From NCBI RefSeq assembly GCF_032854445.1, contig NC_088301.1:2110001-2174000 (forward strand): a DNA stretch of 64,000 bases. Direction: 5' to 3'. Both the position numbers and the translations under genes were made by a program. The notes below the pieces were generated by a model. It was not told the DNA's origin and did no database searches. It worked only from the letters and a program-made list of their open reading frames with translations. Below are positions 32,274-45,800 of the stretch, piece by piece. The stretch is from Liolophura sinensis (taxonomy: Eukaryota > Mollusca > Polyplacophora > Chitonida > Chitonidae). The first letter of the stretch is position 1. Each line of letters starts with the position of its first letter.

Positions 32274-33820
32274 CTGAAAGTCATAGATATAGATAATGAA
32301 TACATCTCAGAACGTTAGCCAACACCAAATAAGTGATATTTGAATTAAGCGAACCTGACACGAAAAAAGGAGCTGCCGATATTTTTTGCTTTAACGACTT
32401 GTTATGAAGATTCTTACCTGGACATCGAGGCATAGACGATAGGATTGAGACAACTATTCGAAATCGCTATGGAGCCAAGAGTACTAAAAACTGGAGGATA
32501 TCGCCCAAATTGGAGTTTCTCTGTTATGGTAAATCTAGCCATAGTGAAGAGATCGTATAGCACGGCTGGGCCCCAGCAGACGACAAATACCACCATCACG
32601 ACGATTAACATTTTAATAACCTATAATCATACGAAAAGAAACAATAACAGAGATTTTAGGAGACCAGCACCGACGGTACTTTGGAAAGAAGGCTTTATAA
32701 ATATGCAAATAGTTCAAAACCACCAATTATGTCAAGCCATTTATATAATTATGTTCGTGTTGAACACTGTTTTTATCCTGACTGACCCATTAAAATTAAA
32801 TCTCCTTAAAGTCTCTAGTGAGGTATAGCTTAAACTATGGACTCAAAATCTACGAATCCACAAAGAGAACGGTACAACATTAAACCCCAAGCACTGACTC
32901 ACAAAGATAACGTATCAAAAAGCCTATGATCTTTTTCCGTCATCAAGTTTTCAGACTTAGTTTTTTGCATTAAAAATATCACCTGTGTATATGTGAAGCT
33001 TACACGGTGAGGCCAACATGTATTTTGTATATAAAAAACGTTTCATAACCGCAACTTCACGGTGCCTAATTCAAAATTTGTCCATCAACCCATGCTAACG
33101 ACGGTTTCTTAGATCAGCTTTACTAATGTTCTAAAAGATGTCTCCCTTAGGAGTTTATTTTATTAGGGGAGCCACATCAAGCTGGAGATTTCCTCAGTTT
33201 CTCTCTGAACTTAAATGAATGCGTTGTAGCCGCCCGTAATGTTGTAAAATTTGGTGATGTATAACAATTGTAACAGTATGGGTAGCGTTGGCTAACCGTA
33301 ATGTAGCATTCTTATATTATCGAAGGGCAAACAATATCTATAGTGTAATCATTATGTTGTATTATTCTGCGGGTATTGATTACCCATTTTGCCCTCTTTC
33401 TCTGAGAAGATACATTTACTTCTACAATAATATGCTTCTGTAAATAGAATTCAGTTTATAGATATGGCTGAAATATGGTCGATGTGGCATTAAGCCATAA
33501 ACATTTATTCATTCATTCATTCAGTTGATAGACGAGTAAGTATCTGTTCAAGTTTGAATTTACATGCATGCATCATGTATGCATGAGGTGTGTGTACACG
33601 TGTGTTTTTTGTGTCAGGGCGATTCCATGCCACCCAAGTGCTGTCACAACCGGAGTAATTACGGAAGACACGAGATATGACGCTCCTCCCAGTTACAATA
33701 CACATTGTACTGACACCGGGTCAACCATTTCAGTTCCCTTGCTCTAACACCTCAGTGCTGAATGCCAAGCGAGGCAGCAACAAGTACCAAGCTCTAACCA
33801 TTAGGACACTGGAGCTGAAG

Positions 33821-33871
<51 letters not shown>

Positions 33872-36800
33872 TATGTACCACACATATATTTATTTATTTG
33901 ATTGGTGTTTTACTCCGTACTCAAGAATATTTCACTTATACCACGGGGGCCAGCATTATAGTGGGTGAAAACCGGGCAGAGCCCTGGGGAAAAATCAAAG
34001 CCTTTAGCTGAAAAATATTGAAAATTTGTATGCTGAAATCATCTGAACGGGGGAGCTTGAAGCATCCACAAAATCGCAAAAAGTGAGTGAGTGAGTGCTT
34101 GGGGTTTAACGTCGTACTCAACAATTTTTCAGTCATATGACGACGAAGGAATCATTAGGGTGCATGTACGTGTAATGTGCCTCCTTGTTGCAGGACGGAT
34201 TTCCACCGCTCTTTTATTTAGTGCTGCTTCACTGAGACGACTTACCGAAGGTAAGTAAGCTGCCCCGCCCGAGCCATTATACTGATACGGGTCAACCAGT
34301 CGTTGCACTATCCCCTTCATGCTGAACGCCAAGCGAGGAAGTTACAACTTCCTCTTTTAAAGTCTTAGGTGTGACCCGAAGCGGACGCTCTACCAACTGT
34401 GCTATCCGGGCCGGTCGCAAAAAGTGAATCCCTACCCAGCACTACAATAAATCCTAGGTAAACTGAATATTTATATTGTTACGATCTGTGTGATAGAAAA
34501 CACACAGGCATGGCTGAATAAAACATTAACATCGTTCGTAAGTATTGTCGCCTTTCTGAAATATGCCACAAAAGAGTAAATGTACTAAGTTTCGCTGTGT
34601 GCTTGAAGACAAGACATCTTTCGGAGGCATTAATGAACGTGACTTTTATCTCCATCTGAATGCTGAGTTACATTGCCCAATTTTGAAAATTACAGAACTT
34701 CGGGTATAAATTAAAAGAAATGTTTTTTGGATTTGGGATTTCTCTAGGTATTGGGTATGGTTTTATGAACTAATGTTAAAGTTCACTAAATTTCAAATTT
34801 AAAATGGGGCATTAAAATCCCCCATAATTATAAAAGGGGATGGCAGTTGATCTTTCAAGTTATGTAATTCAGAAACTGACAAAGAAGAATGAGGAAGAGT
34901 AAAGACCAAACCTAAAGTAAATGTTTCCTACAAAGAAACACGGACGGCCACAGCGTGAAGCTCGGTAACTAGAACAACAGGGCTGTGAATTATTTTATTA
35001 TATACGAAAATAGAGGAGCCGCCACAAGGTCGTTCTTCCTCACCAGAATAAGTAAGTGTATAAATTTTTAAAAGATAATTTATCTTTGTCAGATTTCTTC
35101 AGGTGCGTTTCCTGAAGAAACAGGGAAACTGGATTTAAACATTGAACTAACTCTGTTATTTCAATAAAATTTACCTTAATACCTCGACAATTCCACCCCG
35201 AGGGGTTTCCAGGGTGGTCAGAATAGGATGTCAGCCCTCCAGGCAAGCTTGTCGTAAAAGACGACTAACCTAGAGCTCTCCTGTGTGAGCCCGGTGAATA
35301 TAATAGGCTCACATCTTCTCGGTTGTGTGAGAGGCAACCGGTGAGCGACGAGATCCACGTGGCTAAGGGTGTGTTGGTCCTCGGAGATCCTCACGTCCAA
35401 CACGTCACTTTGGTATTTTGGAAGACCGTTTACATATGGGATTAACGGTCGCTTACCTTTATTTATATCACAATTTTTATCTGATTGTAATTTTGAAGTA
35501 CGGGTGGGGTCCACTCTCTGACTCATGAGCAGGAAATGGGTGTACCCCAGGGCAATATTCTTTCACCAACATTGTTTAGCATGGAAATTTACAGTATGGC
35601 TAAAACATTGACATCTGGCACTGAGGGTTCATTCTATGTAGATGATTTCCTTATATGCTACCGTGCTAAAAATATGAATAACATCCGAACGTCAGCTGCA
35701 GCTTTGTCTCAGTAAAATATATAAATGGGTAATTTGAAAACGGTTTTACATTTTCTACGTCTAAAACCGTCGGTATGCATTTTTATAATAAACGGAAACT
35801 CCATCTTGGCCAGAACTTAATTTTTATGGTGAACCAGTGAAAAATTGTTGGAGAAAATATATTTTGAGGGGTTATATTTGATAAGAAATTATCTTTTATA
35901 CCTTATATAAAAATGCTTAAAGCTAAATGTACAAAGGCTCTCGATATAATTATGTCGTGTCTAGCACCGATTGGCCCTTACTTGAAGAGAGACGGGAGTT
36001 TGGATGGGCCCGGTCCGATCAATCGGCTGGTCACGTCAAGCCCTACACATGATCCCGTTTGTCATTTCTGAACCATGTTCCAGACCTTACGCGTGGGTGT
36101 TATTTGTCGTAATGCCTGGAACAAAATTTTGCCAACAAGATCGTCTCTTGGACTTGAGTAATCGCCTGAGCTCTAAACACACGAACCTGGTTTATTATTA
36201 ATATTAGGACAATAATAAGACCTGCGCTCGGCCTTTTTGGCTTTGCGACAGTCATTATCAAACCAGGGTTTACTTTTGGGCTTCGGAATTGTCGAGCTCT
36301 TGGTATGGTTCTATCGGCTGCTGTTAATATAACTTCATTAAATTTTAAACAAAGGATCAGCAGCACTGAGATTCTCTGGGGCGATATCAGCCTCACAGAA
36401 CATCTCAAATGCCACCCAATCTGTTTAATCAAATTTCCACCTGGCTACACGTTCGGAAGAATTAGAAGTGAGATGCTCCAGGACAATAGGAAAATGGTCA
36501 CTACCACAGAGAAAATCGTCATGCATCTTCCAAGAAAAATCGGGGAGAAGTGATGGATCCATGATAGTAAGATCGATAGCAGGATATGAACCATTACCTG
36601 GATGAAAATAGGTATTAGAACCATGACTGAAAATAACACAGTTCATCTTTCGATAAAAAATCTTTCAATATTTTGCCTTTGCCATTTATATTACTACTGC
36701 CCCATAAGGGGTTATGGGCATTAAAATCTCCCGTAATTATTAAAGGGGATGGGAGTTGTTCTTTCAAGTTATGTAATTCAGAGATTAACAAGAAGAATGT

Positions 36801-39800
36801 GGAGGAATAAAGATCGAACATAAAGTAACTATTTCCGACAAAGAAAAACGGACGGCCACAGCCTAAAGCTCAGTAACCAGAACAACAGGGCTGTGAATTA
36901 TATTATTATTTATGAAAATAGAGGAGCCTCCACAAGGTCGTTCTTCCTCACCAGAATAATGGCTATAAAGTGTACAATTTTTAAGAGATAATTTATCTTT
37001 GTCAGATTTCTTCAGGTGCGTTTCCTGAAGACACAGTGTAACTTTATTTGAAGATTGAACTAGCTGTGTTATTTCAATAAAATTTACCTTAAGACCTCGA
37101 CAATTCCACTGTATAGTTTTAATTTTCTCTAAGGAAGACATTATCGAGGAAGGCGTATTAGGGATTTATGTCTGGACCGTGGACGACCTTTTTTGGGAGA
37201 TTTACTAGGAGACTTCTTAGGTGCAGATGATGTTGAAGGATCAACGGCCTCCAACGATCCAAACTTATTATATGTTTGGACGCTCCAAGAGAGCACTAGT
37301 TTTATCCTTTGTATGGTTTTTGTCTGATTTATTTTTGTCACTCGTTGCTCTCTGTGAAGGCTCTACGGGTTTCTGGGATTTTGATTTACTATGGCATTGC
37401 GTGTGTTGGGATAAAGAAACGGTAGAATTCGGTTTTTTAAGAAAGTTTAAATGGGTTTCATGACGAGTTTTTGTGGCTGTTTTTTGCCATGTAAAAGATG
37501 GTTTGGACCCCCCACAAAAACATTGATTTTCTTTAGATGCAGATGTAATAAGGCCATGCGTGGGAGAGACCAGACGCTTCGCTTCCTGAAATGACATTAT
37601 TTTTTACATTTTAGAGTTATGATCTATTTTTCTTTTGGGATAGAGGGCAGCCCCTTGAAGAGGCCACGTGGGCTCCACTACAATTCACACATTTTACTGT
37701 TTTTGTGCAGTCGAAGCCCTCGTGACCTGCTTCCGCCCATATAAAGCAGACCAGTGTATTGCGACATTGACTTCTGCCGTGACCAAACCGCTGGCAGGAG
37801 AAACACCGGGTGGGGTTAGGTATAAACAACTCCACCCTTACACTATACGGCCCAATAAATATAGATGACGGAAGGAATTTTTCATTGAATGTTAACATAT
37901 AAGTGTTCGCTTTTATCAAATTCCCGTCTGTTTTAATTATGAAGCATTTTACCTTTATTACACCTTGGTCTTTAAGTTCTTCATTTATTTTTTCCTCAGT
38001 CATATCGGAAATGTCTTGGTCTCTGTCACGAATTATGCCATGACAGCAGTTTAATGTATTATGAAGAGAAACCGAAACAGGCTGCTTTCCGATATTTAGA
38101 ATTTTTAGTAAACTTACGTATTGTTATTTTCTTAAACATTCTAACGTAATATCCACAGATTTCATTTTTGTTAACTTGTTTTAAAGTTCCAGCATAACTT
38201 TCTATGCTTTTTTAATACTACATGTTACTAAGAAGGTAGGAAAAGAATTGTTTCCTCCTTCAATATCTAGCGGAACTTCATTTTTTCTTTTCTTAGCAGC
38301 GACTGTTAGACTTTCAGAGGAAGCCATGATATATTTTTATTAATTTCACCTCACGTGTCCTCCACCCGCCACGGAGTGTCAACAAGGGCGAATCTACCTC
38401 TGCGGATGAGTGAGTGAGTGAGTGAGTGAAAGTTTTAACGTCGCTTTCAACAATATTTCAGTTTTATCGCGACAATAAAAACCTCTGCGGATGACCAGCA
38501 GAGACTAGAACCCGGGAATCCACGAATGATATACTCGAACAGATCCAGTTATACCAAAAGGTTAAATCCAATGTCCTCCATTGAGTCATTTTCCACCGCC
38601 TTCTACATTGACCGCGAACAAGAGCAAGAATACGAACTTGACATCACAGTATGTGAAAGAAATGACTAACGGGATCGTGTGTAGGGCTTGACGTGACCAG
38701 CCGATTGATCGGACCGGGCCAATCCGACCCCCGTCTCTCTCCAAGTAACGGCCAAGGCGGCGTGTTGGGCATGAAGATCTCGCAAGACCAACACGCCCTC
38801 GGCCACCAGAATCCCGTCCTCGAAGATTACGGGTCGCAACCCACGGCAAACAGGTCACTTCCAAGTTGCCTCTCACACAACCGAGAAGACGTGAGCCTAT
38901 ATTCAACGGGCTTACACAGGAGAGCTCTAGTTTAGTCGTCTTTTACGACAAGCTTGCCTTGTCGAGAAATACTTGAGGGTGACACCAATTTACGAGCCTC
39001 CTGATACGATATATTGTTTTGAAGTTCTAAATTTCTTTTTCCTTAAGGAACAATAAACAGTGTTTAGAGGCCACGTGGTCTCCACCGCAATTGCAACATT
39101 TAATTGTGGCTGCTACTGTCGAAACCTTCGCTACTGCATCGGACACAAACCAGTTTATTTTTACATTAGCGTTTGACGTGAACAAATTTTGTACAATCCA
39201 TACACCGCGTTGGATTAGGGATATATGTGTACACTAACCCTATACGGGCCAAAGTAGATGTACGACGGAAGAGATTTACTGTTGAAAATCAAAAGATATA
39301 TATTTTATTTCAGAATGTTACCGGCTTTTTTGTTGTGAAGCGGTTCATCGCCCTGTGATTGGAAATGTGCAGGGATTTCTGTCTCTGTTAAGTATATAAT
39401 ATCTTCGTCTTTATCACGTATAATCCCGTGACAACCATTAAGGGAGGGGATGTACATGTAAGATAGTGGTCACGAGGCGCTGTTTTTTGTGTTTCTGTAA
39501 CGCCAGAGTTTATGTTTGAAGGGGGATGACTTGTGTCTCGAGTCTGGGAGCGGACATTTACTTGGACACAGACCCCCATTACGTCTTCCGTTTTTCGCTA
39601 GGGGCGAATGTGATTATGTGTATTTTAGGGCCTAAAGTCTTTTTTTGCAGCCAGCCTGCCGTTTTTATTGTACAGGTGCATGATTGGTATCAAAATAATG
39701 GAAATTCTCTCAGCCTTAGGCAGGTATGAGTTTTAATGATGAAAGTTTGAAATTCTGGGTGAGAGGACACAAGGAGACAGGTGGTGATGAGGCTGCGAGT

Positions 39801-42800
39801 GACCTCCCCTTGGCGTTGCTAGGCACCCCTCCCAGCTGCCGGCATATAAAGGTCCAGATTTTGTTGGTCAACCTATGTCAAGATTTTTATGACTTCTTTC
39901 TCACAGGCTCGGCCAGGTATGCACCAAAGCTTATTTTGAGCAGTAAATGTGAAAACCAGCTGCGAGATGTATCTTTGTTTTTCACTCTTCCACAGGTATG
40001 TAGAAGCTAATACATGCACAACTGGTATATCAACATATTATCTTTTAGAGTTTCTCTGTGATGCTAAATTACCATATGTGCGTAATAGATCGAACGATCA
40101 GAATGCATGTTGTTATTCCGTTTAAGATAAGCGATGGGCATAGTGTTATTTTGCCTGAATACCCATGACGTAAAATCTTGTTTGACCCAATGGGTACTGA
40201 GGGAACATTGTTCATTGTATTTGAATAAATGAATAATTACGGTTTAACGCCACATCGGCAACATTTCGGCCATATAGGGGCGAGAACAAAGTGAAAACAC
40301 AAGACGGTTAAGGTTTTCGATATGATAGTGTAAACACCAAAAAAAAAAAAAAAGGTACAGACATGTTTAAAATCATACAAAGGAAAAATAAGAGTTAAAT
40401 CTCGAAAACCAGCATATTTGAAAAATAGTATATCTAAAAATCTGTATGTATATAGCTGTTTGTCGTAGATATTTATAGATAATTAAAATTTATATTTTAT
40501 GATATAGGCCAACGTTCCTCAAATATTTTATGACAACATCGCCAGCGATGCCGTCAAATAAATTATATATAGAGTGGCGAGAAATAGGTGTTAGAACCAT
40601 CATTGAAATAACATTTCCTCCTCAGATAAGAAGTCTTCCACTATGGTGCCCTTATTAGTTATATTATTACTGCCCCATAGGGGATTATGGGAATTAAAAT
40701 CTCCCATTATTATAAACGGTTTTGGCAACTGCTCTTTATAAATATGTAACTGCAAAGCTGACGACAAAATGTAAGGCGGAATATACACGGAACATAATGT
40801 GATTGTTTCACACAATGAAACACGAATGGCCACAGCCTGAAGCTCTGTATCCAGAGCAACAGGGCTGTGAATAATATTGTTATTGAAGATCGAGAAGCCG
40901 CCTGCAGCTCGCTCTTTTTCATTTGAATAAGTACTATTTAATGAACAAGTTTTAAGAGTTATTTTATCTTTCTCAGACGTCTTCAACTGAGTTTCCTGAG
41001 GACAAAGGGCAATAGGATTTAGTAATTGAACTAGCTGTGTTATTTCAGTAAAATTTACCTTAAGACCTCGACAATTCCACTGTATAATTTTGTCTGAAGA
41101 AGACATTATGGAGGAAGGTGTATGGGAAATTTATCTTTATGTTTCAACCGAGGACTACCCTTTCTTGGAGATCCGCTGTTAGATCTCCTTGGTGCGGGTG
41201 ATGTATCCATTACATCTTCATCTGATGCTAAAAGACAAACGTCCTCCAACAATCCAAACTTATTAAAAGTTTGGTCAGGGTCCTTAGTTGCCTTAGAGGA
41301 AGACGAAGTTGGTTGAGAGTAAGATCGGTTGGATAAACTGGAAAAATTTGCAAAAGGTTAAAAGGTTAATTTCAATCTACCCCATTGACCCATGAGCCAC
41401 TGCCTCGCACATAGTCCCGCAACACATAATTCGTGGTTCACATGGTTCAGCAAACGAAACGGGCCCGTCCGATCTCCCATCTCTCTCCAAGTAAGGGTCA
41501 AAGTGGCGTGTTGGGCGTGAGGATCTGGGAAGACCAACGCGCCCTCAGCCACCAGGATCCCGTCCTCGGAGATAACGGCTCGCCACCCACGACAAACAGG
41601 TCGCTCCCCGGTTGCCTCACGCACAACCGAGTTGTGAACCTGTTATATTTACCAGGCCCACACGGGAGACCTCTAGGTTAGTCGCCTTTTACTACAAGCT
41701 TGACTAGAGGGCTGAGGTCCTATTATTTTCACCCAGGAGACACCACAAAGAGTTACCAATTTTCCTCTTCGGACAAGTCAATAATATCACCATCCCTTTC
41801 ACGTAATATTCCCGCACAGCTGTTCGGGGGATTGTGAAGCGATGTAAAAGCATATACATTGGAAATGTTATTCAATGATAATAATTGTTTAGATTACGGT
41901 TTCTACAAAAATATTCAAAGAGAATATCTAGGGATCTTAGCTGTTCAACGTCTTTCAATGTTCTAGCTGCGTCCGGAAGAGCCCTTTTTAAGGGAAAAGG
42001 ATGCATTTTGACTATTGGCTGTTGTTCAATCTTAGTACAGAGGACAATGAAAGCCAGTCAAATGTCCTGTGCATTATCAAGCTAGTATGATAAACTACAT
42101 GTTTTTATCAGCACATGAAGTCGGCTGAGAGGAAGATTTGGTAGATACATTTGAGAACAGGTTCAAGGAAGACATGGCATATGCTTATGTAAAATTCATC
42201 CCACGTGTTCCCCACCCTCCTCGGAGTGCGTATCGATATTTTAATTGAAAGTGAGTATATGCATGTAAAGTGTGGAAGTGATTAGAAAACTAAATTTGAG
42301 CCAAAATGTGCAATATAGGCTTCTTTATCAAAACCTTGAGGATCTATATATTTTTCGCTTTATTGGTTGGGACAATGCCCCCCCCCCCACTCCTCCCATT
42401 TTTCATGTGTTTTATACGCTCCTGTTATGAATTAGGGAAAAAGTGCTCTAACTGCATAATCCTTGCAATGATATAGACCTAAAACATATCATTGTGTAAA
42501 GCTTGTGGTTTTATGTGTCACAAACAAAAGGCAATTTTGGTCACGACTGATTTCAAAGACATGTGAAAATAGGGTAATGGCTAAAACAAATAGACTATAT
42601 TATAAATAGTTGCAGAGAGTACTACATCTATGAATTTCGACTGATTGCAAAGGCATTGGCATGCACAGAACAAGCATACCAGTCAGTATTTTATATGTAT
42701 GTATGCGTAAATGTATGTTTGCTTGGGGTTTGACGTCATACTCAACCATTTTCAGTCACATTAAGTGTATGTACATAGGATTTGTCTTCTTGTAACAGGG

Positions 42801-45800
42801 CGAATCCATGCCGCCAAAGTGCTGCCGTCACAGAAGTATCATGCCGAGGACAACATGCATGATTTGTTTTATTTATTTGGTTGATTGGTGTTTTACGCAG
42901 AACTAAAGAATATTTCACGACGGCGGCCAGCATTATAGTGGGAGAAAACCGGGCAGAGCCCGGGAAAAACACACAACCATTCGTAGGTTGCTGACAGACC
43001 TTCGCACGTACGGTCGGAGAGGAATCCAGCATGAGCTGGACTTTAACTCACAGCGACCGACAAAAGGCATGTTATTCCACCCAGTTACATTATACTGACT
43101 CCTGGCCAACCAGTATTGTTTCCTTTCTCTTATCTCTCAGTGCTAACCTCCGAGCGAAGCAGAAGCAAGTAACCCGACCCGGTCCCGAGGTCTCCCGACT
43201 TCAAGGCGGACACCCTAAACATTACGCCACCGAAGCGTTCGTATCAATTATAATTGCTTTATTATTATGTAATAAGTCAATTTATACGGGTTTATATTTA
43301 AACAACACAACACCATGAAGAGCGCAAATGTTGAGAGCTAGTCTTGATACGAACCACGCATGTACATTTTGGCAAATAGCTCAAGCACAACTCCGGTCGT
43401 ATGTGGGAAATTCTGCCAGCAACCTGCGGATGTCATGGTTTTCCTCCGAGATGTGCCCTGTTTCCTCCCACCATAAAGCAGGCCGCCGTCGTGTAAGTGA
43501 AATATTCCGGAGTATGACGTAAAACACCAATTAACTACAGTACAGCCCATGCCCAACGGCAAATCGGGCGCGCTTTGTCAGTGCTCTGTGCGCGCTCTGA
43601 CTGTGCACTGTTCGTGGTCTGTCGCTGCTCTGTACGCGCCCTGGTCACGCTCTGGCCGCTTCCCGACAGACCTAATCACCGAGACATGGCCGTGACAATT
43701 TACATGTGCGTCCGCGATAGAAGGATCGTAATCTTTTAAATAGTTCTGTGAACTATTGCGTTAGTATTGATATTACCGATGATGTAAACGTATTTCTGTG
43801 GGAAAAACGCGTGAATTAATCTTTCCTATTACATATGGCTTTAACAATTACACATGTAGTTTGTCGCTTATTATGATTATTTTGAAATGATTCCTGCTGC
43901 ACATTTGTTCTTGTATTTCAGAAACCCTTTACAGAATGCGATCATGTGCAGATGGGGATGACAGCATACGTGCGGAAATATGTGTATATCAAACTACTGG
44001 CAATACATGTAGCACTGAATGTCCTGTTTTGCTTGTTTTTCATTTTCTGATCACTTTCAGAAAATATCTATATTTTATTTTTTTTTCTGTAAACTTTGTC
44101 GTTTATAATAAAGACAGAATGGTCAAAAATGAATCATTGCGGCTATACGTCACTATAACACCGTCTTCACACATTGTGGAGACTTTATAATTTCAAATTA
44201 CAAAAATGTTGAAAGTTTACCTGTGACGAAATAGGATTATTTACTATCGGCATGATATGTTTTATATTTATGTTACAGGATATGTGCATTAACTCCAGAA
44301 CGGTGCGGAAAAGGCAGTGACTCAATGTACTGAGTTTGCCCACACGTAATATTTCGTATTATAGAGTTTCAGCATGCAGAAGTTGTTTTGTTGTACAATT
44401 ATAGTAATGTATACCGGCACCCGACGGGAGTCTCAGCGATCGAAGTTTGGCCGGCGATTATTATATAAAAGACAATTACAGATCATTCATCATTATATAG
44501 GTACTCACACTATGAGCTTTCAAATGATTTGTTTTTGTTTTGTTTGTTTGTTTTTGTTTTGTTTGTTAATGTTTTGCATTTTTATGCTGGTCACTTTCAG
44601 GACTGCGAAATTATTTACTGATTGCATGCTTCGTTGTATTTCTATATTACAGGGTCTATGCGCCAACCCCAGAACTTTTTTGCCTTTTATCGCCGGTTTT
44701 CAACTGAACAAATCAATTAGATTTTTTTGAAAATCCTGAATATGGCACCATGCTGTTGTTGTGTGAATAAACCAGACTAACTCTTCGCCGGGGTCCTAAA
44801 GTTTAATGACTGGCGCATCTGCTTATTATTTTAATATAATTACAGATTATCTACCAATTAGGCTGGTGTGTTCGGTTGGGATTAAATTAGGTTTGCACCT
44901 GACGGCGGACTCAAAAGATTAACGCTTGGTGTGAAGGTGGAGTAGATTCAAGATCGTGCAGCTATACATGTGCAACGTTTCCACATGACATTAAAAACAT
45001 TGTTTTTGCCACTTACCTCCATTCAAATCAAGTGATAAAGCTAAATATAAAATAACATTATGATAAGAAGTATATGTACCCACCGACCATCACGTGGGAA
45101 AACATACCAACACACTCAAATATATATACATGTACACGCATCTTATCTTCCAAAGCACAAAATATTAACTTTGCTTTCTTTTTCGACATTTGTTAACTGC
45201 ACATTCCATTTCCATTTGCTTTGTCAATGTAACACCCAAAATTGCTGCACCCGTACAAAGACATTTTGTCCACAAAGTATTGGTAAATAGTTTAAAGAGG
45301 TTCTGCTTTCCCAGAAGACTGCTGTGTCGCTGAGACAGAGCGATGATGTCTAGACGCACACAAATGTAGTCTTGGAGTTCTGCCTCATAATATCTCGTCA
45401 TGCACAGGATGGATTATTTACTTCAATTTGATTTGTAGTCTTTTCTTTTAAATCTGCTAGATTTCCCCATTAAAGAAATAGAATATGGGGCTAGCATATT
45501 GTCGCACAGCATTAATAGGGGTTGAACAAACTCCTATTGCGGTTTTCAGATGTGACTTCGTGAAGTTACGGTGCGACGGGAAGACGTTGCAGATGGAGAC
45601 AAAATACCTTAGGATGAGCATTTACAATGTGGGGCTGGAATGGATTGACAAATCTATGCAAGTCTGGTTTTAAGGATTAGCAAAATAAATCCCACCATAA
45701 AGGTTGTTTAAGCTTTATACTTGTATTCATGCATTCGTGGTGACCTGTTGTAAATTTATCTTTTCCGCACGGTACATAAAGAACGTAGGTTCCTTCTACA

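Noticed and set aside
38408-38430. CRISPR-like or satellite array of GTGAGTGA repeats
   Set aside because: It is the short tail of a SINE flanked by a target duplication; no spacers are present.
44374-44730. 118-codon plus-strand membrane protein
   Set aside because: The apparent membrane segment comes from a TTTTGTTTTGTTTG low-complexity run inside a non-autonomous transposon.
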